Shown here one piece after another: positions 44,510-56,922 of a DNA stretch of 64,000 nt. Both the position numbers and the translations under genes were made by a program. The stretch lies in the NCBI GenBank assembly GCA_033439765.1, contig JAULSN010000011.1, positions 1-64,000 on the forward strand. The letters are read 5' to 3'. The number at the start of each line of letters is the position of its first letter. Position 1 is the first letter of the stretch. The notes below the pieces were generated by a model, which was not told where the DNA came from, searched no databases, and worked only from the letters and a program-made list of their open reading frames with translations. This stretch comes from Lasiosphaeria ovina (lineage: Eukaryota; Ascomycota; Sordariomycetes; Sordariales; Lasiosphaeriaceae).

Positions 44510-44847
44510 ATGCCTTGTTGTCTCACTACCTAGACTAGAGCTAGATGCCGGCAGGCGTGACAGGGGCGAGGCGCCCTTTCGTTGGCGTCGAATGTTAAAC
44601 CAAAGTCAAAATTTGGACGAGCCCAACGGTGCTCCTGCCTGAATGAATCGATGATTCACGTCTCTATCACCCGAGGGCGTGCAGCATGATGCATATATAC
44701 TTATCATCTTGAAGAATGCTATTTCGACTATATACAGCCACCGACTACCCCGTTTGCAACGGCCAGTTTACTACTTTACCCCCAATTCAACCTAGTAACT
44801 GCATCGAGCGACGGATGTCTTGCGTGGCAAATGTGCCTTCCGTACAT
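44510..44847. other. Intergenic between convergent genes
   Basis: No gene seen; 3' regions of the NmrA-like and lactonase-like genes. Confidence 0.5.
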
Positions 44848-46086
44848 CTACTCAACCCACACAACAGCGCTGAGGCCGTCCTCCTCCCCAGCTCTGCCCT
44901 TGGGACCGATCTGAATGCTCGCTACCAACTTGCCGAGCCTGCCAGTAGTAGTATCCCGTGCAACGATGGCAACGCTGGAAGAAGTCTGGCCCCCGACAGC
45001 AACCAGGGTGCCGTCCTTGTTGAACTGGAATGTTCTCGGGTAGTAGGTGTATGAATTGGCGGCTTCGAGCCAGGCAATGGCACCACTGGTGGCATCGATG
45101 GTATAGGTGGCAATTGAGTCTTGCTGCGAGCCAAAAGTCTGGTCTGCGCGGTTTGTTGCGTACAAAAAGTTGCCCACAACACGCACCTCGGCGGCTTTTG
45201 TAGTCGAGCCACCCTTCTTCCCGGGAGCATATGTCGAGAGAGTCTGCGTCCTGGTAAGTCCCAGGCACCCAGACGGGTCGCTGGGGTACGACACGTCCCA
45301 TGACGAGACCGAATTGCCCAGCTCGTTCACCGTGTAGGCTTTCTGGACGTCAGCTGCAGATTTCCAGAAGACGATGTGGCGGGGTCCGTCTCCCGGCGAG
45401 GCCTGGCCTGCTGGGCAAGCCGTGAGCTTGCCCGAAGTGGCATCGATCTTGAAAATTCGGACAACATCGGCGCCCAGGTCGGGCACCAACATGAACTTCC
45501 CGGTGGGGTCAGTGCGTGTCTCGTGGGGATGGCTAACATCCTGCCTCGAGTTGGGTCCGCGGGCGGCCAGGGCGAACTTGGTTTGCTCCAGCACCTTGCT
45601 GTTCGACAAGGGCATCTTGTATGTTGTGATGGTCGAGGGAGAGCTATTGCTTCATTAGCTTTCGTGGCTTTCCAGAGTCTTGGTTGACAGGATCGGCACG
45701 GCTTACTACTGGGCCGAGGCAATGAAGCCCCGTCCGTCGGACCCGCCGTACAAGGAGCCATGAACAGTATTACCCGAGGTCCTGACCTGCCCTGATGAGG
45801 TCAGGCGACCGTCGCTGGCGACCGAGTACTCGGTAATGACGCCGGCCCCGTTCCAGTTCTCGTCGAAGCAGTACAGCTTGCGCGTGTCTGAGTACAGCTC
45901 CAGCCAGGCCGGCGTGTTGCCGCATCCCGTGGCCTGCGAGGTTTGAGTGAGCTTGCCGCTTGAGTCGGTCACGGTCAGGGACAACGTGTACACGGGTCCG
46001 CTGAAGTGCGAGGCTATCAAGGTTGCGCCAAGCACGGAGGGCACCAGCCCAATGCCGGCCAGCAAGCTCTTTCCCAGTTGCAGCAT
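44848..46086 (-). CDS. Secreted seven-bladed beta-propeller lactonase / carboxymuconate cyclase-like protein
   Basis: Two exons, 46086-45707 and 45643-44848, with a 63-base intron, give 391 residues. Starting at MLQLGKSLLAGIGLVPSVLG gives a clean signal peptide; the in-frame Met 46131 would bury it behind 15 basic residues. The mature part reads ASHFSGPVYTLSL, CGNTPAWLELYSDTRKLYCF, SHPHETRTDPTGKFMLVPDL, GADVVRIFKIDATSGKL, GPRHIVFW and YYPRTFQFNKDGTLVAVGGQ. This is the PF10282-type propeller shared by bacterial 6-phosphogluconolactonase and fungal 3-carboxymuconate cyclase. Fungal secreted members are poorly characterised. A TATA-like ctttatatatc lies about 90 bases upstream of the start. Confidence 0.85.
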
Positions 46087-46170
46087 GGTGAAAACGTTGA
46101 AAACAAAGCTTCGTCGTTTCAAACTCCACATACGGCTACAGCACTCTCGGCCACACTTCGGTGTCCAATC

Positions 46171-46185
46171 CCGGGATATATAAAG
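46171..46185 (-). promoter_or_regulatory. Putative TATA box of the lactonase-like gene
   Basis: The minus strand reads ctttatatatcccgg about 90 bases upstream of ATG 46086, a plausible distance for a fungal core promoter. Confidence 0.4.
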
Positions 46186-48043
46186 AAAGCCATTGCCCTA
46201 GGCTAGATCGGCACGGAGGGAGCGTGCCTTGTTTGGTTTACCCCTTTAGCCGGAATTGACGAGTTTGCGGAGGTGCTGTGCGCCAGGCGGGCCCTAGTAA
46301 TTGCTAGACATTGACGAGGAATTAAACCAAAGCAATCCATCCCGCTCCCCAGTTCCCCAGCTCCGACTCTTGCCAGAGCCGGGAGTGCGGTTCGGCTACC
46401 TTTTGACCCCTCCCAGGTCAGCTTGTTCTCTAACTAGGTCCAGCAGGGCAACTGCGCCAAATTGGGTGCCCAGGCTACGGTACCTGGCGTCGGGACTGCG
46501 ACTACCTTACCCCACACAGAGGTATGCAGGGGAATTAAGTCGATCACCCGTCCAATATAGCTGGGTCGTGCCAGTTGTGTCGCTCTTCTCCACCGAGCCG
46601 CCAAGCTCTTTTGTGCTCGGGTATACGGCCCAGTCCCGCAGCCCTCGGTTTCGCGTCACTATCATCTCCAACATTAGTTCTAAATAGGTACCCGAATAGA
46701 AATAAGTCTAGGGAGGGTGTCACTAGCCAGAAAACTAACTAGATCAGGTTGGCCTGGATGCCTAAGCTGACGCCCGCCCGTCTTGAAAGTCACGGATGGG
46801 GCTAGGACTATTGGTCTCGCCGTGATAATTGTAGACGAGCTAGTAGTTCAAGTTTCAAACCTCTTCCCTCCATAGCAGCATTTTTACGAGCGACCCAACA
46901 CTATTTCTTTAGGGTCGATATTACTTGAGCAACCTCTAGATCAAAAATAGGAAGGGGCGTATTTCAAATTTGAAGCTCGGTAACTTGTACCTAACTACAT
47001 TAGGCAAGGTAGTTAGGCTGCAAACTTCAATGTGGCGGGAGCTTATCAGGAATGGCAGTATAATCTCAGGATCTCGCGACATGGAAGGCGAACTAGGTCA
47101 AGGTTGCACCTTCCATGTTTGGAACGATTTTTTATTTCAGGCCGGAAGGGGATGTTGCTCGTAGGCAACAACCCCAGGGTAGATCCTGCACTGTTTTGGA
47201 GGCGTGAGGACATTACTGCTGGTTATTTTCTTTCGTTTAGTAATTGAGCTAGTGGTCATTGGTCCACACTTCCTTTCTCTTTGCTCTTCTATTGGCTCCG
47301 CGTTTCTCTGAATTCGGGACCGGTCGGTCCTGCTTTTCGTAATTTGGGTGAGAGCCTTCCAGCCAAGTGAAAACGAAAACCAGAAGAGAAATGTGGACTG
47401 AGATCCCGGCACCCCAGCTAGTTCAGCTGCTAAACAAACAAGAAAAGAGGTAATGTCTCTGATAAGTCAGAGGACCAAGTGCAAGGCCTTGATGACCAGT
47501 TTCTTTACCGCTGCTAGGACCCTCGTAAACTCTGAGATAATCATTGTAGTGTATGAGCAATTTGAATCTCTCCCAAACCTCAAAGCGGCCCAGCCCTCTT
47601 CGTCCACTCTGAAACAATACCAGGACTATCAAAAAGGTCGCCAAATTCGGTAGTTCGTCTATTTTGGGCCATATCCTCAGCATCTCCAAAGTCGTACCAA
47701 TACCTCGCAGGCAGCTGGTTGTGGATCCAGAGACAAGTCATCGAGCCTCGCATAAGCAATGTCATGTTTCGGTTGGTTCTGGGATGTTTTAACACTTTCG
47801 GCGGCAATCAAGATGACAGGGTGGAGCTGAGGGACCGCCCGGTTCCTGGAGGCAAACAGGAGAGTTTTCAGTCTTGACACTTGAAATACTGGATATATAA
47901 ACTTGTCAAGTTCCCGGTAACATCTGAAGATAATTACTGGACAGAAAACAGCAATAGAATCACCATCACCTTCACCATCCAGCTTTACAGATTTACCACC
48001 ATTCTTTGCATCATTACAAGCTTAAACCCGATAACAACTCAAA
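46186..48043. other. Intergenic, 1.9 kb, no gene recognised
   Basis: Short ORFs at 46301-46687 and 47453-47653 have no recognisable family. The right end holds the promoter of the 48044 gene. Confidence 0.45.
47888..47902 (+). promoter_or_regulatory. Putative TATA box of the 48044 gene
   Basis: actggatatataaac lies about 145 bases upstream of ATG 48044. It is followed by a CT/AC-rich leader (caccatcaccttcaccatcc), typical of a well-expressed fungal promoter. Confidence 0.45.
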
Positions 48044-48433
48044 ATGTCAAACAGCATTCCCCTTGCGCAACGGGCCAATGTCCAGCTTGTCACTGCCATC
48101 CGGGCCCACCCGACCTTCAGCTCGTTCCAGACGCCAGTGGCAGGCACAAAATACTTCGTCCAGTACGAAGTTTTGTACAATTCCAGCGACGTTGACAAGA
48201 ATCTCCTTGTTTCCGACCCCGGCGTATGGATGTATCGTGTCGGAACTATAGGCAGTGGATATCGCCATGGGCGCTGCACCGTAATCCACGCCGAAACCAG
48301 TTCCGAAGGGCAGCGCGCCTGGACCGGCACCTGCTATGATTCTGCCGACGCACAAGGCACGGTGAACAAGTCGGAGGCCAAGGCATCGCCCTGCGCTTCT
48401 ACCACTAGGATTCCAGACTACCCGAGTCCGTAA
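48044..48433 (+). CDS. Hypothetical 129-residue protein
   Basis: Single-exon ORF starting MSNSIPLAQRANVQLVTAIR, with a clean TATA box and pyrimidine-rich leader and the context caaaATGTC. No signal peptide or membrane segment. The middle, KYFVQYEVLYNSSDVDKNLL, VWMYRVGTIGSGYRHGRC and RAWTGTCYDS, looks like a small beta-rich fold. Cys are few (RCTV, GTCYD, SPCAS). I do not recognise the family. Promoter-like upstream sequence and GC-rich codon use argue that it is real; the intronless short length argues caution. Confidence 0.55.
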   Translation: MSNSIPLAQRANVQLVTAIRAHPTFSSFQTPVAGTKYFVQYEVLYNSSDVDKNLLVSDPGVWMYRVGTIGSGYRHGRCTVIHAETSSEGQRAWTGTCYDSADAQGTVNKSEAKASPCASTTRIPDYPSP

Positions 48434-49260
48434 CTTGAAAATTTGTATTGCTAGATGTGTACCTAGGTACCTTTTGCATTTGCCTTGCTGGACATGGAAT
48501 GGCCAATCCAATAGTTGCTGCGTTCTTTGTGCGTCTCCCTGCTTCGGGCATGCTCTGCCAACGTGAGTAGGTAGGTAGTTACTGGCGGCCATGCATACCT
48601 ACTTTGTTGTGCTTGCACTATCTGGATTTCACCACGTAGTTGCCCGTTTGTCCAATAATATGAAAAGGGACCCATTTAGTCAAACGAACCCCCTAGCCAA
48701 GTATCCAGGTTCAGTCTCCATGGCACCGCCCGATAGGCTCGTTCTTGAGACAACCGATGCCGTGTGGCCAATCATGTCATTTTCGTAGTTCCGCGACAAC
48801 CTGTCTCGTAAAGTGAGCTGAACCTCCCTGTATGGTGGCGTCTGCCAGCAACAGATAACATCGCCAATCAGCGAACCCCGAGATCATCCTACTGCCGACG
48901 CGGAACCCCCAATGGCCGCCAAACTTGCCATGTCAGCAACCATTCTTGCCTTAGCCAAATAAGACCTGCGGGGCCGCTTCTCTCTGATCGGGTACCCATT
49001 GCCGATCAGCTGTAGCGAAATCAGAAATCCAGCACAAGCGTCTACTTCCCCACGCGTTTTTGACAAGATAAAACCGGATTACTTGACCAAACTCGACGGA
49101 AAGAAATCCATCGCGGAGTTTCTGTGCCTTGGATGAGGCAGGCTTCTTGACCACTTTATCTTGCCTACCCATTGTATACTTGGCGTCTCGAGTAACAAAA
49201 TGCAAGCTAACAGGTCAGGGCCGGACCGAGAGATCCAAATCACGCCAGCTCCGGCCGCGA
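48434..49260. other. Intergenic, upstream of the hydrolase-ankyrin-CorA gene
   Basis: No gene recognised. Contains a perfect palindrome gtacctaggtac at 48460-48471 and gtaggtaggtag at 48566-48577. Confidence 0.5.
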
Positions 49261-52200
49261 TGGATCACCCAATCACATCCGCCCCTGCTCCTAACATCCG
49301 TGGTAGCATAATCGCAAGAGGCATTTCTCGAGCCAAGAACCTTGGCATTGAAAGCTCCGCGCAATCGTCCGAGACGACCAAGAGACGTTCAGACGGAACG
49401 CAGATCCATGCGACCAAGACAGGCAAGACAGGCAGCCAGCCTACTGGTGCATCGGTACGTCGTATCAGTCACGGGGCAAGAACCTCCTTCAGACTCGGAC
49501 ATTTGACGAAGAACCACAGGGGCCGGATGGCCATTTCAGGCTAGAAGTTCTCACACCGCCAGAGCCAGGCCCTCCATATACGCATTTCATGGACGTCGTG
49601 GCCGTGCATGACTACGACGAAACATCGGTGAATTGGGCCTACCGGGATACAAACACGGTGTTGCAGCAAAAGATAAACAATATCAAGACAGAAAGGATGA
49701 GACTTCAAGACGAACCTGATAAGGCCATTGGAACCGACGACCATGAGCGCCAGGGCAGGCGGCCCTCGGTGGCAGACCCTACCAAACTTGACCCCGGCAA
49801 ACTCGCACCTGCTCCAGTCAGTAATCAGATGCCAGGAAGCCGAGATGCAGCCAGCAGTCAAAACAACGGCACAGAGTCCTCACGAACCCCCAGCCCGTCC
49901 GGCCCCGCTTCTGGGCCGAGTTGGCTCCAGGATGCACACATGTTGCCAAAGGCTCTCCCCGGAGTACGTGTCTTGGGCTTCTCGTATCCGACTGGCGACT
50001 TGAAGAGGCTACTCGACGAAGGCTCCGATCAGAGCGGGCAAGCTGATTTCATTACCAATGCGGCTTCGGAGCTCGGGCGCCATCTAAAAGAAGCTCGCAA
50101 GCCCATCCCCTTTAGCCCGGTGCCAATCGTCCTGATTGGAGCAGGGTTCGGGGGACTTATTGTGCAAAAGACCATCAGCTTACTGGTGATAGAAAATGGG
50201 AGCTCTGGCGGAAAGAACTCCGAGCCGTCACCAGTGGCCCTCGACCACCTCGCCGATGTTATGTTTGTGGACACCCCCTTTCCGACCAGAGTGGAGAAAA
50301 GCTTGGATAGCTTCTTCCCACCCAGCGCCGCCAATGTGAGAATGACTGCGATTGTCAAAGTTGTCAAGAGAATGGAGGCGGAATGGGATTCGCCGGGTGT
50401 CGATAATATCTTCAGCGAGTTTTGGACATCGTCGTGTCGTCATGGACAGCCGTCTCGAGTGGCCTGGTTGTATTCCAACCCAGCCACGTCGGCCAGCGTT
50501 GGTCAGGTTCATATACAGAGCCAAAAGGCTAGTCTCCCCCGCCACAGTAACCACCCTCACGGTAAGAATTCCGATGCTAACCCAAGTATCGCTCTTAGTC
50601 GCCTTCTCCTGGCCCCGATACGACCACTCCGGTGATCACATTAAGCCAAATTCCTTTGAATCGCCTTCATCGCCTGACAAATTTCGGTGCTCCCGATGAC
50701 CCCGGTTACAGGCTAGCTGCATCCCGGCTGCAGAACAGCTTGATGATACTGGCTGTGCGAGACAGCAAGTTGGAGGATCTTCAATTCAGCCTCATGAAAG
50801 CCGGATCTGCGGTCAACACCAAAGACGACTGGGGTGTCCCTCTGCTTCATCTGGCAGCAACAACGCCTAACCCCAATGGAGTCGATATTCTCCTGAGAAA
50901 TGGTGCTAGTTCCCAGATTCGAGACCCAGACGGGCAAACGCCTCTGCACAGTGCCATCGCAAAGTTCTGCGAGCTGGAGGATGATGGCTGCGGCGGAAAT
51001 ATGGTGCGCGACGATCTCAGGACCATCATCAAGCTGCTGCTCAACTTTACCAAGAAGTCGGAGCTGTACAACAGCAGGGATAAGTGGGGGCAGACACCAA
51101 GAGACATGGTTCCTGACTGCAACTGTGTCCAAGAATCATGCAAACACGACGAGATTCGAGAGCTTCTCAATAGACATTTACCCATTGTCAGACGGAGACT
51201 GGATGGCCAACAGCAAGAAGGACCGTGGAAGGGATGGAGCCTGCCACGTGAAGGAAGCTTACAGCGCAAGGCATGCGAGAGGTCCGAAGCAATTATCGCC
51301 GAGTTTTATGCCGGAGAAGACGGCCCGATAGCTGACTACGAGCAACCCACCGTCTTTGACCTCATCTACCAAAAAGGGGAGGGGCCAGTCAAGATTGTAT
51401 CAAAGTTGGCAAAATACAAGGTTGGTAGACAAGTCAGCCAGCCTGTATATTGTCGCTGGATACATGTTCCGGCCAACAATGTGAGTTCCGTCTCCTTCCA
51501 CATCGTTGCCGCTCTTCTCAAGTTAAGTTAAGACACAACCAGCTGACGCCCTTCCAACAGGAGCAATGGATCCATGTGAGTAAATCAACACAGTATCTTG
51601 ATAATTATTGTTCCGAGACTGATACTCGTCTAACTGTGCTGCCGCCAGGACCTCTTTCTCAGACTCAGGCTCAGGGATAGCTCCATCAATGGCCAACGAC
51701 ATAAAGGTTTGTAGTCATTCTTTTCTCTTAACTATCGACGACTTCGTATGTGTCCGATTCCAACAGCTTGACGATGTGCTAGGTTACACTGCCTTCAACC
51801 GACACATGGTCACAGAGACAAAGAGGTTCAAAAAGGTGCGTCGTTCTTGCAAAGTCTAGCAAATATCTTCTGACTTGGTACGGTGTTAGGTCACCTTTCC
51901 AATACCACCGGCCATTCAAATTCATAACCATAATCTCAGCAGAGATTTCAAGGCCGTCGCCAGTAGCTCCGGAGACGTGGAGCCACCTGAAGGCTTGGAA
52001 TTTGAGGAGATGCTCAGGGTCGACGGCGATGGGTGGCATGGCCTTGACATTCCGGAAAAGCTCAAGAACATGTCGGAGGACATCTTTGTGCTTTTTGTAA
52101 GTACATCACTACATCGGCCTCTACGACTTGATAATGGCTAGGCGAGCTAACGGAGCAACCAAGATGCCTGTGCTAGCATTCGAGGAGCACAGGCCCCGGA

Positions 52201-54612
52201 AAAGGATGACTGAGGCCATCCAGCGGACTTTGAAACCGTTGAGCTCGCCAAGAAAACTACGACGACCCAGCACCGTTGCTTCTCAGCAGTCAGATACAAA
52301 AAGAGGGAAGAGCAGGGAACCTGGAATTGACACTACGGTAGTCGAGGCCTATTTGAAGTCCGAGCGGCCCGTTCATTGCCGTCGAACTTTGGATCAATAC
52401 TGCTACTACATGCTGGACACAACCGAGACAAGGGATCGTGATCAGGTGGTGTACAAGTGGGCACGCAAACAGCACCAGCGGGCTTCCCGACATATCGACA
52501 CAGGATCTAGCGATACCCGCGAAACACACCACTGGCCACTCAAGTCGGAAGTCCTCGATGGAACAACGATACCTGGTAGTATGGAAGACGACCATGAGCA
52601 TTTTAAAGCCAAACTCCGGCCCATTATCATGGTGGACCAGCTCTGGCTGTGGATTCTTCCCGATGGTTTGTCTCACTTCGTCACCATGGGCTGATACCTG
52701 CCTTGGCATATGCGTGCACTTATGTGCTGACCCAAATGTATAGGGACTGTGGTATCCAGCCTGCCCAACACCGCAGATCCAAGCAAGCCATTCAATCTCC
52801 AACGGACCCTCGTTGCAGCCCTTTTCGAGGACCCTGACGTCGCCATCAAATCTGTTGACGACCTAACCGCCACGATCCTCAAAAACTGCGTTGACTTTTT
52901 CAGGCGCGATGGGCCCTGCGGAGTCAAATTTCACGACTGCTTCCAGTCTTCCATAAACGATATTGCCGAGGAACAAGCGCGGACGTATGCTAAATACGAA
53001 AATGCGGTACGCTCCTTGGAAAAGCTCAAAGATAACAAGGCCCTACAAGAGTCCAGGGTCCGAGAGCACACCGAAATCTTCTCCCGAATCACAGAGGAGA
53101 CGAACCGCCTGGTGGAGATAATGGATATCCAAGACGAGTTGAACATTGTCGACTCAGTGCTAATGACACAGAAAATAGTCCTCCACCAGCTCGTTCAGAT
53201 GGTGACCAAGCGATACCAGGTTCAGAGTGAAGACGTCCCCGGCCAACCCAGGGATACAACGCTACGCGACTCCTCGCATCTTCGGCAGGCGGTTCACATC
53301 GTGGAAGAAAATCGAAGCAGTGTTGTCGAAATGACCACTTCCGCGAAACGAGTCCAAGAAAATGTACAGTTTCTATCATACTATTTCCCTGATGTTTAAC
53401 TAGATCCCTTTGTTAACGCACACTACAGCTCAAGCAACTCCTTGACTTCAAGCAGCAACAGTCCAACGCGTGGGAAATGTGGTACTCGACAAAGCTGGCA
53501 CAGCAGGGTCGGAGGCAGAACAACGTACGTTTCTAGTTTCCACTGGAGTCTGACAAGTCCACTAAAACGCCATGCCGCTGTTCGCAAATGTGTCGCTAAC
53601 TGCAACTGCTTTCAGATAATACTGGTCTTCACACTCGTCACCATCGTTTTTGTAAGCATTACCCTTTCTTCCCCTGGCATGCTAACCACTCCTTTCGGTG
53701 GCCATTGAGCTAATAACCCTCCAAAATAGCTCCCGTTGTCCTTCATGTCTAGCTTGTTTGCCATAAACGTGCAAGAGTTTCCTAAGGATGAGTCAGGAGA
53801 CATATCCTGGCCACTAGGCCAGCTTTCTGCCTACCTATGTGAGAAGCATTGCCAACATCCTGGATCGCCCAGAAGCAGCCGCTAACCCGCAGACAAAAGT
53901 CGGCATATCGGTAGCTGTGTCCGTTCCGTTAATCCTTGCCGCCTTCTACGTCAATGACATCTCCCGGATGGCGCGTGATCGACGTGATAACAAGAAAAAC
54001 ATTCTGCACCTTACCGGAACGTCACCTAGCGGCAGCCGACTTGACCACGACAGCGACGACAGCGACTCAGAGACTGGGAAAGAACAAAAGAGAGAGCCCA
54101 AGCGCAAGACTGGCCCTGACGATGACAAGGAATATGCCCAGCTTCTTGGCAGGTTCGACTTCCATGCTGCGGTCCCCTTCGTGCGGCGCCTATGGAAGTA
54201 CTATCCTTACCACCTGCCCGAGCTCGAGGGCCTCGATGCGGGCCTCGAAGATCTCGAATGGGACTACCCGCTAAGCCGGATCCGGAAGAAGATTGCCGGG
54301 CCCGTCGAGGAAGCGCTTCTGTGGATGGGGCTGAGAAAGCTGGGAATGGCCTACTTTGGCCACGAAACTGAGTACATGCTCCAGCGGCAGCCAGACGCGC
54401 TGATCAAGGCACTTCTGAAGGAGAAGATGGAGCTCAGAGAACAGGAGAGGAGCGCCAAGAAGAGGTGGGAAAGTTGGGCCGATGACGATAGCAATAGTGC
54501 GCCGTCGCAGCGTAACAGATCAGAGCCAGGATCTAGGCGCCGTTTAGGGTTTCGGGACGCGTTTTCTGCCGGGAGACTGAGGCGAGAGGTGGTTGACGAG
54601 GAAGCAAAGTAA
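49261..54612 (+). CDS. Alpha/beta-hydrolase-like - ankyrin - CorA-like membrane fusion protein
   Basis: About 14 exons. N-terminus: VLTPPEPGPPYTHFMDVVAV, LPGVRVLGFSYPTGDLKRLL, PVPIVLIGAGFGGLIVQK, a serine-hydrolase fold like the SesB-like domain of fungal NLRs, but the elbow is GAGFGG with no nucleophile Ser. Ankyrin repeats: DDWGVPLLHLAATTPNPNG, VDILLRNGAS, DPDGQTPLHSAI (50820-51180). Then a linker, EAYLKSERPVHCRRTLDQYC and a long helical region (52744-53363). Two membrane helices, ILVFTLVTIVF+LPLSFMSSLF and GISVAVSVPLILAAFYV, flank AINVQEFP where CorA has GMN. The tail is charged. Exons after the ankyrins: to 51480, 51561-51575, 51649-51706, 51783-51835, 51890-52096, 52164-52665, 52744-53363, 53429-53524, 53616-53651, 53730-53838, 53900-54612. 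The intron near 49301-49402 and one near 50560-50640 are less certain. Start could also be upstream Met 49200. Confidence 0.8.
51561..51575 (+). other. 15-base microexon of the ankyrin-CorA gene
   Basis: gagcaatggatccat (EQWIH) is flanked by an acceptor (ccttccaacag) and a donor (gtgagt). It joins WIHVPANN to DLFLRLRLRD in frame. Ankyrin/CorA relatives have a continuous WIHxPxNN..W..DLF block, which supports the exon. Confidence 0.7.
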
Positions 54613-55104
54613 TGCCGTGGTTCAGACACGAACGCACACAGACAGACTCAAACAATGGCGCAGTACACACAAGGCGAACAATACAGAATACAGAACAGAA
54701 AGACGCTTGACATAAGACGATTAAATGTCAGCGAGACAGAATAAAAAAGAGAAAGATCCTCATCCCCAGCTCCATTGAGTCCAATCTCACATTTGGTATC
54801 ATAGTCCCTCCCGTGGTATCATAAGATAAGCAGTTGAATCCCGCGTACAGTTTTGTGTCGGCATCGCTCTGTCTGTCGCCTGCCCCCGCCACTATGCCTA
54901 TGCTGTGGCGGCAGGGCACAGGAAGAAAGATGTATATCGTTTGCCATGCCTTTAGCCCCAACTCCGATGCTTCCGAATAATGGTAGAAAAAAAGTACAGG
55001 TGGCTGAAAGACACCAGATTCGAGGTGAGAGCCACCAGAAACGAGCAAAGAAAGAAAGTGCTGATGGTGGACATTAGTCATAAAAAGGTGGAGGTGGCTG
55101 AAAT
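54613..55104. other. Intergenic between convergent genes
   Basis: No gene seen; 3' flanks of the ankyrin-CorA and sugar-porter genes. Confidence 0.5.
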
Positions 55105-56922
55105 TTATGGCAGCCTTTTCCTACGCGTAGCAAATTGGCCGTCGTGGCTGTCGCGAGCGTCGCGGACATGGTGGGTATCGTGGTGTTCGTTGTGAAATAT
55201 TTCTTTCTGGACTTGTTGCATGTCGATATGGGCGATGGCGCCGTCGCCATCAAAGATGCGCGCAACTTCTTCGAGCGTCGGGCCATTGGTCTCGACATAG
55301 AAGAGCCAAACAAAGACGAGTTCGCACAAGTCCCAGAGGGTGTAGAACAGCATAAAGTTCCAGTGGTGCGGCAGACGCTCCCAGGCGAGCTTGTTAGTTT
55401 GGCTGGACAAGCAGTATTAGTTAGCACAATCACAATATTGTAATAGGCAGGCAGGCAGATCCGGGTCAAAGACAGGAAAGCGGCAACACTTACTTGCCGA
55501 TGGCCAGGCATGCTTGCACAGTGATGTTCATAATCATCATTCCCTTGGCGCGAAGGTGGAAGGGCAGAACCTCCAGAGCATAGGCCACAAGCAGACCCGA
55601 GAAGCCAATATCGTAGAAGATGCCAAACACCCAGATGAACACAAGCTGAGCGTATCCCGATCCTTTGTTACCTTCGAAAGAATTCTCGTAGATGGCTCCA
55701 GCAATGGTCCAGCAGACAAAAGAGCCGACCATGCCAAAGGTTGATATGAGAAACAAGGGGCGACGTCCGAAGCGGTTGACGTTGAGGGCGGCCGCAATGG
55801 TCACGATGACATCTAGTATCGTCTTGCCGGTTGACATGGCGAGCTTCTGGTTTTGGTCCCTGATGCCGGCACCCCGGTATATGGTGTTCATGTAGTTGGA
55901 GAAGAGGGCGTTGCCACTGTATTGAGAAATGATTCCGAGGGACACGATGATGGCCAGGCGCCAGCGGTTGCCCTTTGTACGCAAAAAGTCGAGGTACCTC
56001 GTCGACTGGTCCGTGGCCTTCTGGATGCGAATGGTCTCCTTGATCTCACGAAACTCAAACTGCACCGTGGCATTATTGACATCGCCGCCAGCATGCCACT
56101 TGGCCAGGATGTGCAGCGCCTCGTCGTGGCGGTCTTTGTTGGCGAGGAAGCGAGGGGATTCGGGTATCCACCATATGCCGGCAAGCTGGATAAGCGAAGG
56201 GACGACCTGGAGGAACGTAATGGACCTCCACGACCAGTCGGTTGTGATATTTGCGGTGCCCCAGGCAATACACGAGACGAGGAGGGCGCCTGCATTCCAT
56301 AAGCAGTTGTAGATGGCCGTGACGGGGCCGCGGTGCTGCGGGTGACATATCTCGGTCAGGAGCAGAGGCGAGGCCATCTGCGAGAGCGAGTTGCCGAAGC
56401 CGAGCATGAAGCGGCCGCCCATGTACACTAATTAGGTGCGAGGCCTAAAGTCAGCTACAGAGTTAGAGTCTACGAGAGGGGTTGTTTTGTGGCTCGCTCA
56501 CTTCCGTAACCCGTGCAAAAGGCAGTCAGGAGGCCACCCATAACCATGAAGATGCATCCAGCGATGATGGCTGGTCTTCGGCCGTAGTGATCGGCCACGT
56601 AGGGGGTGAAGAAGAAGGAGACGATGGAGCCAATGTTGAACATGTTGACGAGAATGGCAAGCTTGCTGTCGGCCACGGCGTCACTGGGCCTGTCGACCAG
56701 CTCGGGGAAGAAGTAGCTGTTCCACGAGTCTATCTGTTGGGAGGTGTTGACCAGCATCCCGTCGTATCCCGTCGTGGCCGAGGCCACCATGAGAATAATG
56801 GTCAGGCCGTACAGCTTTCTCAAGTGAGGCTCCTTTGTCCAATAGACCCTCTGGAAGAGACGAGAGGGCTGTGGAGCCTGGAACTCGGCCGAAGCCGAAT
56901 CGGCAATGAGGCTCGGTGCCAT
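55105..56922 (-). CDS. MFS sugar porter (lactose/hexose permease-like)
   Basis: Plasma-membrane proton-linked sugar transporter of the MFS sugar porter family. Three exons, 56922-56502, 56427-55494 and 55402-55105, give 550 residues with twelve predicted helices. Signatures in order: TTGYDGMLVNTSQQIDSW in helix 1, DHYGRRPAIIAGC in loop 2-3, GRFMLGFGNSLSQMASPLLL in helix 4, PESPRFLANKDRHDEAL before the central loop, QYSGNALFSNYMNTIY in helix 7, NRFGRRPLFL and PFHLRAKGMMI. The C-terminal tail is His/Asp-rich (HNEHHDTHHVRDARDSHDG). The start at MAPSLIADSASAEF is chosen because the longer open frame upstream is low-complexity. It is most like fungal lactose permease/hexose transporters; substrate inferred only by family. 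Confidence 0.88.

Noticed and set aside
49541..49861. Minus-strand ORF opposite the hydrolase-like exon
   Set aside because: Antisense shadow of a clearly coding plus-strand exon.
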